Shown piece by piece: positions 10,239-19,427 of a stretch of DNA of 64,000 bases; within the stretch, counting starts at the first letter, position 1; each line of letters starts with the position of its first letter. The DNA is from Siphonodentalium dalli (taxonomy: Eukaryota; Mollusca; Scaphopoda; Gadilida; Siphonodentaliidae), in NCBI GenBank assembly GCA_032622095.1, contig CP136066.1, forward strand, positions 146,287,559 to 146,351,558, read 5' to 3'. The notes under the pieces are model-generated. The model saw only the letters and a list, made by a program, of their open reading frames with translations. It was not told where the DNA came from and did not search any database. Both the position numbers and the translations under genes were made by a program.

Positions 10239-10529
10239 TCAAAAATTCAAACTGATACCGGTAGTCAAAATGACATTTGAAAACATGATGAATAATATAA
10301 TCTTATATGCACTCACTAGTTTTAAAAGAAGAACAAACAAAAAAGGAACAATGAAAACCAAGCAAACAAATAACACGTTTGTAGGGAGGGATCCCATATT
10401 TATTGTGTGCATATTGTATATAAAATGTCCTTTGGCGTTTAGTCTAGCGATGTGAAATCGGTGTTTCCGGTAAAGACCAAATGTGTCTGGATTATGGCCC
10501 ACAAAACCAACTGACGTAAATGACGTCAT
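10239..10529 (-). CDS. Possible small two-helix membrane protein
   Basis: An ATG-started frame of 96 residues. Residues about 52-70 (NVLFVCLVFIVPFLFVLLL) and about 73-92 form two hydrophobic segments separated by a short KLVSAYK loop, so a hairpin membrane protein is possible. It follows the strand and spacing of the neighbours. AT-rich DNA readily yields hydrophobic frames, so it may be spurious. Confidence 0.3.
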   Translation of the reverse strand: MTSFTSVGFVGHNPDTFGLYRKHRFHIARLNAKGHFIYNMHTINMGSLPTNVLFVCLVFIVPFLFVLLLKLVSAYKIILFIMFSNVILTTGISLNF

Positions 10530-10546
10530 GGATCATGTCATGACGT
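10512..10546. promoter_or_regulatory. Cluster of CRE-type sites
   Basis: Three TGACGT cores lie within 35 bp (10512, 10521, 10541); the middle one is the full palindrome TGACGTCA. Another full TGACGTCA lies at 10823-10830. TGACGTCA is the classical CREB/ATF site in animals. The cluster overlaps the start of the 10529 frame and lies downstream of the 11121 gene, so it may be a promoter of the block. Confidence 0.45.
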
Positions 10547-10827
10547 CTTCGCTGGTTTTCGGTCAGCTAACCAACGAAAATGGTCAAAATGAAACTAATT
10601 CATAAGCCTACATAACATAGGAATTGTTCAGAAAAACTGAAGTTGCTAATTTTATAACCATCCCACTTGGTCCACTTCCGATTCCGTGATTTCACAATTT
10701 GATATTATTGTTCCCAGGATGCTATGCAAAAGCGGGGCGGAAGTCACGTGATTTTTAACCCATTTTTCTTGTCCGGATTTTCATCGCGTCGAAATTCTGT
10801 TTCATGGTATTGTAAAAATTAATGACG

Positions 10828-11121
10828 TCATTCACGCCTAAACTTGAAAAGCAACACAGCGCCTGCGGCGCTGTGGTGGTTGCTATTAGTATGAAGTAAT
10901 TCATAGTCAACCGACTCACGCGGTATCTTCTTTGGGACTAAAATAAATGGTAGTGACACAGTGATTACCATAATAGTAATTCCTATCCATTTAAGGAGAT
11001 TCATATGTAGACGACCACGTTCTGTTTGAAACGTATTCGTCAAGGTACCTGTTCTATTATCCATGATTGTAATTGTTCTCGTGTACAACTTACTCTTATT
11101 AATTTTGATATCTGGCGACAT
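10828..11121 (-). CDS. Small single-pass membrane protein, unknown
   Basis: ATG start, 97 residues. A polar, basic N-terminal part (about residues 1-40) is followed by one clear membrane segment, about residues 42-62 (LLKWIGITIMVITVSLPFIL), then a charged part and a tail with SAAGAVLLFKFRR. The topology suggests a small type II or tail-anchored protein. No family is recognised. An internal ATG before MDNRTGTL could be the true start. Confidence 0.45.
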   Translation of the reverse strand: MSPDIKINKSKLYTRTITIMDNRTGTLTNTFQTERGRLHMNLLKWIGITIMVITVSLPFILVPKKIPRESVDYELLHTNSNHHSAAGAVLLFKFRRE

Positions 11122-11238
11122 CAGACTCTAAAATCCATGAATTAAATTTGTCTGGCCATGAATGCCAAATGCACCATGATAGTTATCGATGTCAATAATG
11201 CGTTTCGTTGAGATCTTGATTGAGTATGCACCAATCAA

Positions 11239-11670
11239 TTAACAATGACACAGAATATCACCCAAAGTATATTCAAAGGGGGTGAGAAAAAGAGCAAATA
11301 AGCAAAACAAAATGAGCAAATGAGCAAAAAAATTAGCAAATGAGCAAAAAAATGAGCAAATGAGCAAAAAAATGAGCAAAAAAATGAGCAAATGAGCAAC
11401 AAAATGAGCAAATGAGCAAAAAAAAAGAGCAAATGAACCAAAAAAATGAGCAAATGAGTGTTGTTGTTGTTGCTGTTGTTGTGGCTGATAATACTGTTGT
11501 TGTTGTTGTTGTTGCTGTTGTTGTGGCTGATGATACTGTTGTTGTTGTTGTTGCTGATGATACTGTTGTTGTTGTTGTTGTTCTGAAGGCTTGTGTTTAA
11601 CTTTGATATGACGTTTCAAACTATCTTGCCAAGCATAGACACTTGAGCACTCTTCACATTGATACTTCAT
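11239..11670 (-). CDS. C2H2 zinc-finger protein with poly-Gln tract
   Basis: ATG start about 43 bp downstream of a TATATAAATATA box. Residues 5-26 form a canonical finger C-x2-C-x12-H-x4-H (CEEC ... H-IKVK-H). Residues about 30-70 are a Gln-rich tract broken by YHQ and YYQP. The remaining ~70 residues come from an AAATGAGCAAAAA tandem repeat and read as Phe/Leu/Cys/Ala hydrophobic repeats, so this end is probably not ancestral protein: the repeat expansion has likely replaced the original C-terminus. It is the most upstream gene of the minus-strand block. Confidence 0.55.
   Translation of the reverse strand: MKYQCEECSSVYAWQDSLKRHIKVKHKPSEQQQQQQYHQQQQQQQYHQPQQQQQQQQQQYYQPQQQQQQQHSFAHFFGSFALFFCSFAHFVAHLLIFLLIFLLICSFFCSFANFFAHLLILFCLFALFLTPFEYTLGDILCHC
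11284..11582. repeat. Adjoining A-rich and GTT triplet repeats
   Basis: 11284-11457 holds about a dozen 8-18 bp units of GAGCAAAT/GAGCAAAAAAAT. 11458-11582 holds GTT/GCT triplets, read as CAA/CAG (Gln) on the minus strand, interrupted three times by GGCTGATGATACT-type units. Both lie inside the C2H2/poly-Gln frame. Confidence 0.95.
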
Positions 11671-11712
11671 TTTCCTATATGATCAGTGAAATCGAGCGTT
11701 CTTCTATGCACC

Positions 11713-11724
11713 TATATTTATATA
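11713..11724 (-). promoter_or_regulatory. TATA-like box before the 11670 gene
   Basis: TATATAAATATA on the minus strand, 43-54 bp upstream of the ATG at 11670. The spacing suits a TATA box with a short leader, as for the other genes in the block. Confidence 0.4.
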
Positions 11725-11832
11725 GAACAGAAACAAGGGCAACGTGGTGGACTAGTTAACTAGTTCAGGATGTCGTTCACAACGTCTCTTCGTGTTGTTT
11801 GTACTGGATACAAATTTATCACATTGGCTACA

Positions 11833-11914
11833 ATGAGCGGTATTTTAGCTTCTGCTCTATGAGCGGTACTTTAGCTTTGTATCTACCCTATGGTCGGTAC
11901 TTTAGCTTTGTATC
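11833..11914 (+). repeat. Three ~28-bp tandem units
   Basis: ATGAGCGGTAYTTTAGCTT recurs at 11833, 11859 and, as ATGGTCGGTACTTTAGCTT, at 11890. It lies just upstream of the minus-strand block. Confidence 0.8.
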
Positions 11915-12377
11915 ACAATCGATTTCATCATGTCACCAGGTTACACATATCTATATAATAGACTGCTCATATTGAAATCACTCATAATTGCATTGACATT
12001 TGGATAGGTAGGTTGTATTGTAGCCAATGTTAGTATTATCCCCCCCCCAACCTGTGCTATCACCATGCCAAATGACAACAACATACAATTATTAATACCC
12101 AAGGTGATGTATTCTGAAGAATGGACAGACGTACAGATGGACGGAAGTACAGAATGGAATATCAACAACGGCATTGGGCACTCTTTTGAAAGCACACCCG
12201 ACGGCGAACTTTATATTAAATATTACGTCAATATCAGGCAAAGGTATTGGGGGTGAAGTGTAAAAGTATCTTACTAATACCTCCTCTCCCAATCACCAAT
12301 ACACAGATTTATTACATTGAGTATGACAAACATGAAATACATTGAGATCAAATGACCCAATTTAATGCTGATATATC
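11915..12377. other. No recognised feature
   Basis: Contains a C10-type run near 12042 and several short frames on both strands; none has a domain or start context that I can support. Confidence 0.45.
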
Positions 12378-12497
12378 TAAAGATAAACAAAGAAGGATAA
12401 CTTTAGAGAAGTAAAAATCCTCTTCTGAAAGCAGTCATGATGTTGAACCTCCGTAACAAATTCCATTCAGATCTGATGACCTTTGAATGAGATTATA
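12378..12497 (+). repeat. Dispersed repeat shared with 21331-21455
   Basis: GATAAACAAAGAAGGATAAC, GAAAGCAGTCATGATG and TGAACCTCC occur in the same order and spacing here and at 21331-21455, with scattered differences. A degraded interspersed repeat of unknown class. Confidence 0.7.
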
Positions 12498-12797
12498 CAG
12501 TACTCCCAAGACGAATCAGCCCCATTGCGGCGATTGGTCCACTCAAAATTGAGGTGGATCTCGGCAGCAATCCCCGACATCTAAAAGCGCCATTTTTGAG
12601 TGGAAAGGATTATAATCTAATGCCCATTGAAACTTTTGTCGCCGCGAGTTGCCGCAAATGCTACCAACACCACAAATAGATGATCTTATATATGTTGGAC
12701 TGATATGTTGTACGGCATACATGTACATGTACTTACATGTACATGTATATATCGCAGATCTACAGTGAAGTTCTGTGATGGTAAAGGTGAGAAGTAT
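12498..12797. other. Unassigned, with a 30-bp palindrome
   Basis: 12718-12747 is two perfect inverted copies of TACATGTACATGTA separated by CT. Otherwise no feature seen. Confidence 0.6.
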
Positions 12798-12923
12798 CAG
12801 CCCTCTTAATTGGCTATGGCAATCAGCAATGCCGAAGCCATTTGCTGAAGTAAACTTGGCCATGGCAAAGGATTTCCGTAACAGCTGACTGCCGAAGCCA
12901 AAAAATCAGAATTAAAAGGGCTG
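12798..12923. mobile_element. MITE with CAGCCCT termini, copy 1
   Basis: A 126-bp element. Termini CAGCCCTCTTAATT and AATTAAAAGGGCTG are inverted repeats, and the interior is largely palindromic around GCAATGCCGAAGCC. It is flanked by a perfect 7-bp direct repeat GAAGTAT (12791-12797 and 12924-12930), the expected target-site duplication. It has no coding capacity, so it must be moved by enzymes from elsewhere. Other copies are at 22263-22397 and 31043-31165. Confidence 0.85.
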
Positions 12924-12967
12924 GAAGTATAGACATAATCATAGCCTATGAAGCTTAGAAATATATT

Positions 12968-13214
12968 GCCCCACAACCCTGCACCGATTTCAACCGAATT
13001 TGGTGTGGTGACTCTGGATACCGCTGCAGATGTTATTTTAAAGGGATCTTTTTCTTGAAAATTTCAAAAATAATTTTGATTCTACATTGTATTTGTATTA
13101 TTTTGTTTCATTTTTAAATGGAGCAAGTAGTTCAATCTAAAAAAAGAAATGCATTTATAACATCCGTCAGGATACCCCAAGTCACCACACCAAATTTTAT
13201 TGAAATCGGGTCTG
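12968..13214. repeat. Inverted repeat, ~60-bp arms
   Basis: Arms 12968-13036 and 13157-13214 are inverted relatives sharing AAATTYGGTTGAAATCGG-type and GTCACCACACCAAAT segments. The arm sequence matches the CGATTTAAACCAAATTTGGT family found near 35889, 47638 and 52132. Confidence 0.7.
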
Positions 13215-13891
13215 GGAGAAAAATTGCGGACATACAGACATATAATGAAACCATCCTTGCGTTGTTCATAGTGTTCCGGCATATTGCGGTGAATCACTTC
13301 AATTCGTGGTGGAAAATTGGATGTTGGCAAATTGCTGTGATTTCTCACTTAAAAAAGGCCTGCCGCATTGAGCAGAATGAGGCTGCTTCATCTTGGGGGC
13401 ACTGTAACTGGATAGACAGAAAACCACTACTTTCAGGTGAAATGAAGGACTCTAGAATGGAAAATGCTAACAATGAAATTGGGGGCTCATGATTGCTCCG
13501 GAAGCCAAACATTCATTCCAATTTTCATTCGGTATGTCATCCAATAATTCATAGCCGAGATGAATGCCTGGTTTAGCAGACAGACAGACATACATATGGA
13601 AAAATCAATCCAGTATACATGTATCTCCCATTTCTTGTGTGGTTACTTTAGTTGTCATCTGTCTCTGATCTGAAAGGGTAAATAGCATGATTACCTAATA
13701 ATAAATTACCTATTAATATAATATTACTAGAAGTCAATTGCTTGCCATCAGAATAAGTTGAATATTGGAATTTAAGACCTGTTGTCAATTATAAGCCATA
13801 GAAAAATGCATGAAGCTAAAAATTAGTCATTTCTAAAGGCAAAATCTGTTTTCTAACAACGCACTCAATATGCCAGCATGTTTCATTTTAT
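13215..13891. other. No recognised feature
   Basis: A plus-strand open frame continues to about 13492 out of the inverted repeat; it has no domain. The rest is AT-rich. Confidence 0.4.
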
Positions 13892-15600
13892 ATAGAACTA
13901 GCAGGTTAGCCCGCCACTGGCGTGGTTGGTCAGAAACATGACATTTAGTAAATTATTTTGTTTTTAAATTTTAAATTTTAAATTTTGTAATATTTTAATT
14001 ATTTGTTTTTTAATTTATTTGTTTTTTTTTTATAATTTAATTGAAATTTTTTTTTAATTTAAAGGTACTCAATCCGAACAGAGGGTCCCCATCTCAACAG
14101 ATTCCAACAACAACAATCCGATCAGAGGGTCCTATATTACTATTTCTTTGGCTTTGGGGGTAAAAAATATTTGATTCGAGTCGAGGAACCCATCAAACAA
14201 AGCTCGAGTTATTAGATATTGATTTTTGAAATTTGTTATTTACTCGAGATGAGTACTAATAATTGCCTTCAACTGCCGTAATCTGCTCGGGATGTGTACA
14301 CCAAAATCTATTCAAACAGACAAGGATGGATAACTCTAAAATCAAGTGGTAATAATAACGCAATTTCTGGGCCAGAAAGTATATTCCCGATAATGAAAAA
14401 TAATAGATTTCTAAAATTGATATCTAACAAATCTGAGCTTTGATGGGTGACTTCCTCGAAAATAAAATATTTTTGAAATAGTAATTGAGAGGAGTCTTAT
14501 CGGATTGAGTACCTTTAATTGTTTTTTCAGTTTTAAATTTTTTTAATTTTAAATTTTTTTAATTAATTTTTTGTTTTTCAATCATGTTTCAATGAGTTAA
14601 TTCTGCCTTTTTCGGGCGGAAAAACTGACCCGATGAAATCCCCCCCCCCCCTTCCTAGGAACGACAGACATAAGAATCACACAACACGCATTTTTTGTTT
14701 TTCAATGAGTTAATTCTGCCTTTTTAATCGAGATAAATGCATTTCGCGTTTTGCATCCGTAGTTTCGTACGCATGGGTAACCGTTTAGCAATGTCGATGG
14801 CAATAAAGAGCGTCAGTCGGTTAACAACTACAATATGGTCAATATAAAGAATGTTGATGCCTTAACCCCCGTAGTGCCGTTTGCGGTGATTTTGATGATT
14901 GTGAGTGGAGAATGGGTGCTCAGAGCTTGTCCAAAATGCGACGTTGATGATCCCCGTGGGTTTTTACCCTTATATACGAAATTGAGCTCGATCCGCGCAG
15001 CCGTTTTCGATTCTATAAAGTACCCACATACACACATATATACACACATATATATATACGGAGTTCTCAAAATATATAGTAGACCAGCAGGTTAGCCCAC
15101 CACTGGCGGCGTTCGTCAGAAACATGACAATTTTAATTTTTTTAATTAATTTTTTAGTTTGAGCTCAATCAGTTCGAGTCTATAAAGGATACACACATAT
15201 ATATCATTTGTGGGTACCCGTTTCAAGGTGAAGATCACCTAGGGCGGAAAAACTGACCCGCTCCGCGTTCCTAGGAAGCCCTAAGTACGTAAGAATCACA
15301 CGCTAATGTCTGTATACTAACGCACACGCCCAGACCCAGACGTAAGAATCACATTACGCACATACGCTCTTTATCAACTACACTGCGGATAGGAACGCTC
15401 TTTAACTATCAACCCGATTAACCCCCGAAGTGATGTTTGCGGTGATTTTGATGATTGGGAGTGGAGAATGAGTGCTCAGAGCTTGTCCAAAATGTGACGT
15501 CGATGATCCCTGTGGGTTTTTACCCTTATATATGAAATTTGAGCTCGATCCATATCACATATATAAGATCTATGTTGCGATACGAATTATCATTTTGTTA
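13892..15600 (+). repeat. Composite of duplicated repeat modules
   Basis: Modules recur in shuffled spacing. AGCAGGTTAGCCC plus CGTCAGAAACATGACA occurs near 13903 and 15088. GGGCGGAAAAACTGACCCG occurs near 14616 and 15243. A ~180-bp block beginning TTAACCCCCG and including GTTTGCGGTGATTTTGATGA occurs near 14862 and 15419. A module GAGCTCRATC plus TCTATAAAG plus ACACACATATAT occurs near 14985 and 15162. A C12 run (14641-14652) and a TA/CA tract lie inside. Confidence 0.75.
14059..14518. mobile_element. TTAA-flanked element, AGGTACTCAATCCGA termini
   Basis: Terminal inverted repeats AGGTACTCAATCCGA (from 14063) and its complement (ending 14514) are directly flanked by TTAA (14059-14062, 14515-14518). 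The interior of 452 bp lacks coding capacity and contains CTATTTCTTTGGCTTT, also present in the related element at 41526-42171. TTAA target sites with AGG termini fit the Kolobok/T2-type or piggyBac-like families; the superfamily is inference. Confidence 0.75.
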
Positions 15601-15650
15601 TAATTTGCCAAGATTATGTCATTTCTTCACACATATGATAAAAACGTGAA

Positions 15651-15763
15651 ACAATTTTAGATCAACCTTGACACCAACACCCTCATAATTTAAATATATA
15701 GTTTCATTGAAACTATATATTTAAAATATGAGGGTGTTGGTGGCAAGGTTGATATAAAATTAG
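15651..15763. repeat. Near-perfect palindrome with 3-nt loop
   Basis: Core arms 15661-15705 and 15709-15753 (45 bp) match at 43 of 45 positions and are separated by ATT only; about ten more bases pair on each side with one mismatch. Such a palindrome would form a cruciform or a long RNA hairpin. Confidence 0.9.
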
Positions 15764-16334
15764 GTATGTTTGCTTGTTCGGTAAAAATCTAAATTCTTAT
15801 TAGTTTCATTGTGAATATCAGATATTTTAATCATAAGCCTTCATTTGTCCAACACCATCCAATGTCGGTTTTGTCAAAGAACCTCAATAAAACATATTTT
15901 TTATTTTCAGTTGTTAGTATGCTATTTTTAAATTATGCCGGTCACCAAAAATCATTCCATTTATTTTGTCCTGGCCTGCCCAGGGTAATTTGCCCATTCC
16001 AGCCAAGCATAATGAATGTAATGGAATCAGACTCTAGAGGTTCAGTGTCCGAGTACTGTCTAATAAATTTCACTCAAAGAAATGACTATATACTATATAT
16101 TAGTTATATATTGTGAGAATCCTTTTTAGATTCCAATGGATTTGTCTATTAACACTTCCACTCTGACTACATCAATATTTTTAGGTTTAGCCGTTTATTG
16201 AAATTTGAGTTAAAACAAAATATCTAAATCACATATCCAGCATTTGGGCATAAAACCCTGTTAAAACGATATGACTAAAGTCTGCAGAAAAAAAAACACA
16301 GCCCCTAGTCCGGCAGCCAAACCATGATTTTTAG
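15764..16334. other. No recognised feature
   Basis: A plus-strand open frame at 15811-16116 has no domain and no start or splice context. No other signal. Confidence 0.4.
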
Positions 16335-17150
16335 CTGTTGCATGTTTTTTTGCATATAAATTTTTTTCTTTGTGGATTCCGGTGGTCTGGGGTATCCGTC
16401 TGAAGAATTCACCGGCTGACCCACTGGCAGCTTTGGGGAATTTAAGAAAATTTGGGTTAAACTAAGATAGCGGTAAATATTTCTATCCTTGCCACAAGGA
16501 GAAAGTTTCTACTGGGAAAGAGCCAGAAAAGTATACCATGATATATGCTTTTGGGATCCCATTGTCACACCGACCAATCATTTCTGCGCTGTGGTGGGTA
16601 TTTGTCTGCTGCCCTGGAGAGTACGGCCGCTGTGGCATCAAATAACGTTTTTTTTTCAAGCGACTGAAACTCAGACACTCACTTATATCAACATGGACAG
16701 ATAATTATCATATTTATTACAAAGGTCCACAGCCCTGTAGGGTGATATTAGTGCCAACAGATGCATGCTTCCATGCCTCTCCATTAGTTTCTATGTCTGA
16801 GAAAAACGCTACACAAAATGACTGGGCAGTCTTCGCCATGAAATTTTAAGTGTTAATTCTTCGAAGTTCTATCATTTATTTGAACTCGATTGGCTCAGTA
16901 AAATTGATTCAATTCGAGATTCGATTTGATTTCAAATCGACGGAATCGTTTGCCTGATTTGATTCAAGATTTGATTCAAAATGGAAACAACTGATTCGCA
17001 GGGCCCTAATTTTGACTTCCATCTTGATTTAACCCAAAGTTCTCAAATTCCCCAAGGCTGTCAGCTTGTCAGCCAGTGGATTCTTCAGAACAGTGCTCTA
17101 GACCACTCAAATCCACTGAGAAAAAAACTTTATACGTGAAAACAAGCATT
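16335..17150. repeat. Large diverged inverted repeat
   Basis: Arms of about 145 bp (16335-16478 and about 17009-17150) are inverted copies at roughly 75-80% identity, sharing TTTAACCCAAA, AATTCCCCAA, GTCAGC and ATTCTTCAGA in mirrored order. The ~530-bp centre has no gene. Probably an old foldback transposon. Confidence 0.7.
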
Positions 17151-17225
17151 CGTGACTTGGTGGCATGTTAGAATTCCACATTTTTCCACATCGTTTCCCA
17201 TGCCATTGCTTATTGCCCTGGCCAA
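17151..17225 (+). repeat. Dispersed repeat shared with 21732-21795
   Basis: GTGGCATGTTAGAAT with CCACAT and CATTGCTTATTGCC in the same order occurs in both places. Confidence 0.7.
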
Positions 17226-18240
17226 TTGACCTATCCGTACGTCCCGCCCACCTGTAGACTGCATAGTTACTATAACTACGCACCACAAGCCATCTCAATT
17301 CCGCTATCTCTTCAGTGCTAAATTAGCTTCCGATGAGAAAGAACTGTGTTGTTAAACGCCATGTAACACGATAATATAGCTTCGTTCTGAATATCACGAT
17401 TTTCAAGATACCTTTGTGCGTGTATGCAACATGTAAAAGTGACTGTCGTTAGATATAAACAAAAATAGAACCATTTTTAAACAAAAAACAGTTGTGATTG
17501 TTAAACAACAAAGATAGATGTTTATATAGGCATACGTTGAATCAAACGGTATAAATGAAGCCATTATGAAACTTCAATATCAAATAACAAATTTAATATC
17601 GAAGCTATGCTGATGAAATAAACCAAACGGGGGTGTACATGTGGTAATTAATCTATAATCCCTCTTTGGTCGAAATAAATATAACGAGATCAGTTTACCA
17701 TACACGAGCGTCCTGAATGAACCCTGCATGGTGACATCAGACCGGATGCAAAGGATTATCAAATAATGGCCTTTTAAAATTCCACATCCTATATTTGCCA
17801 TAAATAAAGTGCATTAAAGAAAACGCCGACTATCATGGAGTCAGTTACATGTTGCCATGTCGAGGCAACAATGGTACAAAGTGAACTTGTTCGGTGAAGG
17901 TTGTGTGTATACACTGCGAAGCACGTGCAATGTGTGAAATTTCGTGTAATTAAAAAATCTTGGAAAACATCTGTTGATTCTCATTTATATGTACATTGTC
18001 GGAGGAAGCTTTAGATTCTCAAATGGATTCAGTAAGATCGCACGATATCATACAGGTTACAGGGATGTGTGAATGCATCCGAGCCGGCAGGTTATAGTCT
18101 GTTTTTACAATGCGTGACTAGTGATCCCATCGCCACAAGCAGTGTTTGTTTAAGCAAAGTGTAGCCCAAACTTACCGGCAATGACTGTATATCACGATAT
18201 GAACTTTTGTCATGTTCTCACGCTAACATATAAATTACAG
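17226..18240. other. Unassigned region upstream of the 18241 exon
   Basis: No gene is supported. If the 18241-18509 segment is a terminal exon, this region is intron or an earlier part of that gene, but no earlier exon was found. Confidence 0.4.
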
Positions 18241-18509
18241 AGGCTCACAAAGACAGATCACCTTCGGTGTCCCCCGTCAGCATCGCGGAAGAGGTGCAGG
18301 AATCACCACCCCCTGCTCCTAACGAAGATGAAGAAAATCTACAAAAGCTTCAAAATATGCAGAAGAAAGCAGAAGCAGTAATGGCAGAAGCTGAAAAATG
18401 GAACAAAATACAAGAACAACAGGAAAAAGAATACCAACTACGACAATTAAGACAGAAACCAGCTCCGTCTCCTTCATCTTCAGAAGAAAAGAAACACAAA
18501 ATAAAATAA
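18241..18509 (+). CDS. Probable terminal exon, charged low-complexity tail
   Basis: The sequence TATAAATTACAG ends at 18240 and makes a good splice acceptor. An open frame entered with two leftover bases (first full codon 18243) runs to a TAA ending at 18509 without an ATG near its start. It encodes about 88 residues: a Ser/Pro/Glu-rich part (SPSVSPVSIAEEV), a predicted coiled coil (about residues 30-65, rich in Gln, Lys, Glu and Ala) and a Lys-rich end SSSEEKKHKIK. Two AATAAA signals follow within 70 bp. No family recognised; upstream exons must lie outside what I can identify. Confidence 0.45.
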
Positions 18510-18563
18510 TTATAAAAAATGTATAAAAATGCTCTTTTTTGTTCTCCTTTTTTTCATGATCCC

Positions 18564-18578
18564 AATAAAGGCAATAAA
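18564..18578 (+). terminator. Two poly(A) signals
   Basis: AATAAA at 18564-18569 and 18573-18578, followed by a G-rich stretch; 55-70 bp after the stop of the 18241-18509 frame. They lie just 13 bp before the ATG of the next gene. Confidence 0.55.
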
Positions 18579-18590
18579 ATGAGGGGGTGA

Positions 18591-19264
18591 ATGGCAAACG
18601 CTCAAGTACATATTAATTTCATTCCTAATGATCGCGGTGGTAAATATCTCGTCTTTAACCACTATAAGTTCTGCGATAAGTCTCGAAGAAACGACAGTGT
18701 ACATTGGCGATGATGTTCAAAGACCTGCAGCGCTACTGTAAATACCAACAACGACATCGTCACATCCTACAAAAGCCAGCATAAGCACGACTCAGACCAG
18801 GCCCAAGTTACTGCTGAAACCATCATCGCAGAGCTTAAAACCTTAGTTCGACATACATCCAGAGCAGTCACTGCTATCTACCAGGAAGAAATATCTAGTA
18901 TGTATATCTTTGAAAAAACAATTCTTATCAAAATATCAGAAACGCTCTTTGTTAACTGTACGATATGTCAATTATTTCAACAAGTATACAAAATAAGTTA
19001 TATTCAAAACAAAACCAATTCTTATCTACCATATCGTAATTGATAACGCTCTTTATTATATACCGATCTGTAAAATGATATTATTTTCCTTTTGCAGATT
19101 TGCGGACAGACGAAACACATTCTGATATCATTGCAAATGTTCCGACGTTCTATTCCGTTAAAGCATCACTGTACAGATCCCGAGCAAAACTCCACCAAAA
19201 ACTACCACGACCACAGCAGAGAAAATACAGGAGCATCAACAACAGTCTTCGTCACTACAAATGA
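18591..19264 (+). pseudogene. FLYWCH zinc-finger gene with in-frame TGA
   Basis: Exon 1 (18591-18897) begins at an ATG; exon 2 (19098-19264) follows a 200-bp intron with GTATGT donor and TTTTGCAG acceptor. Residues ~17-66 match a FLYWCH finger: GGKYLVFNHYKF, then VHWR, Cys42, Cys46, and H64-x-H66 in SQHKHD. FLYWCH domains bind DNA or proteins and occur in transcription regulators and MULE-derived genes. The segment after it (EIIAELKTL-like helix, then IANVPTFYSVKASLYRSR in exon 2) is the region usually found between FLYWCH and transposase parts of such invertebrate proteins. Codon 41 is TGA (18711-18713), apparently from a 3-bp duplication in TGGCGATGATGT; without it WR would be directly followed by Cys. 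The protein ends at 158 codons with no transposase domain. Confidence 0.7.
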
Positions 19265-19427
19265 AATCCCGGTAAATCAGCCCAAATGAAAAAACTTTAA
19301 AAACTGTTAAAAACATAAGTAACTGCCGATACAGACTATAAGCGGTAACTCTTTCATGTTGAGGATTATCACACCTACCTCCGAAACAATACCTGCCGGA
19401 TAAGTGAGAACATCTCTAAATTTGTTC

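Noticed and set aside
6524-12000. Complete Polinton or adintovirus
   Set aside because: No polymerase, integrase, hexon, penton, protease or packaging ATPase, and no terminal inverted repeats were found around the block.
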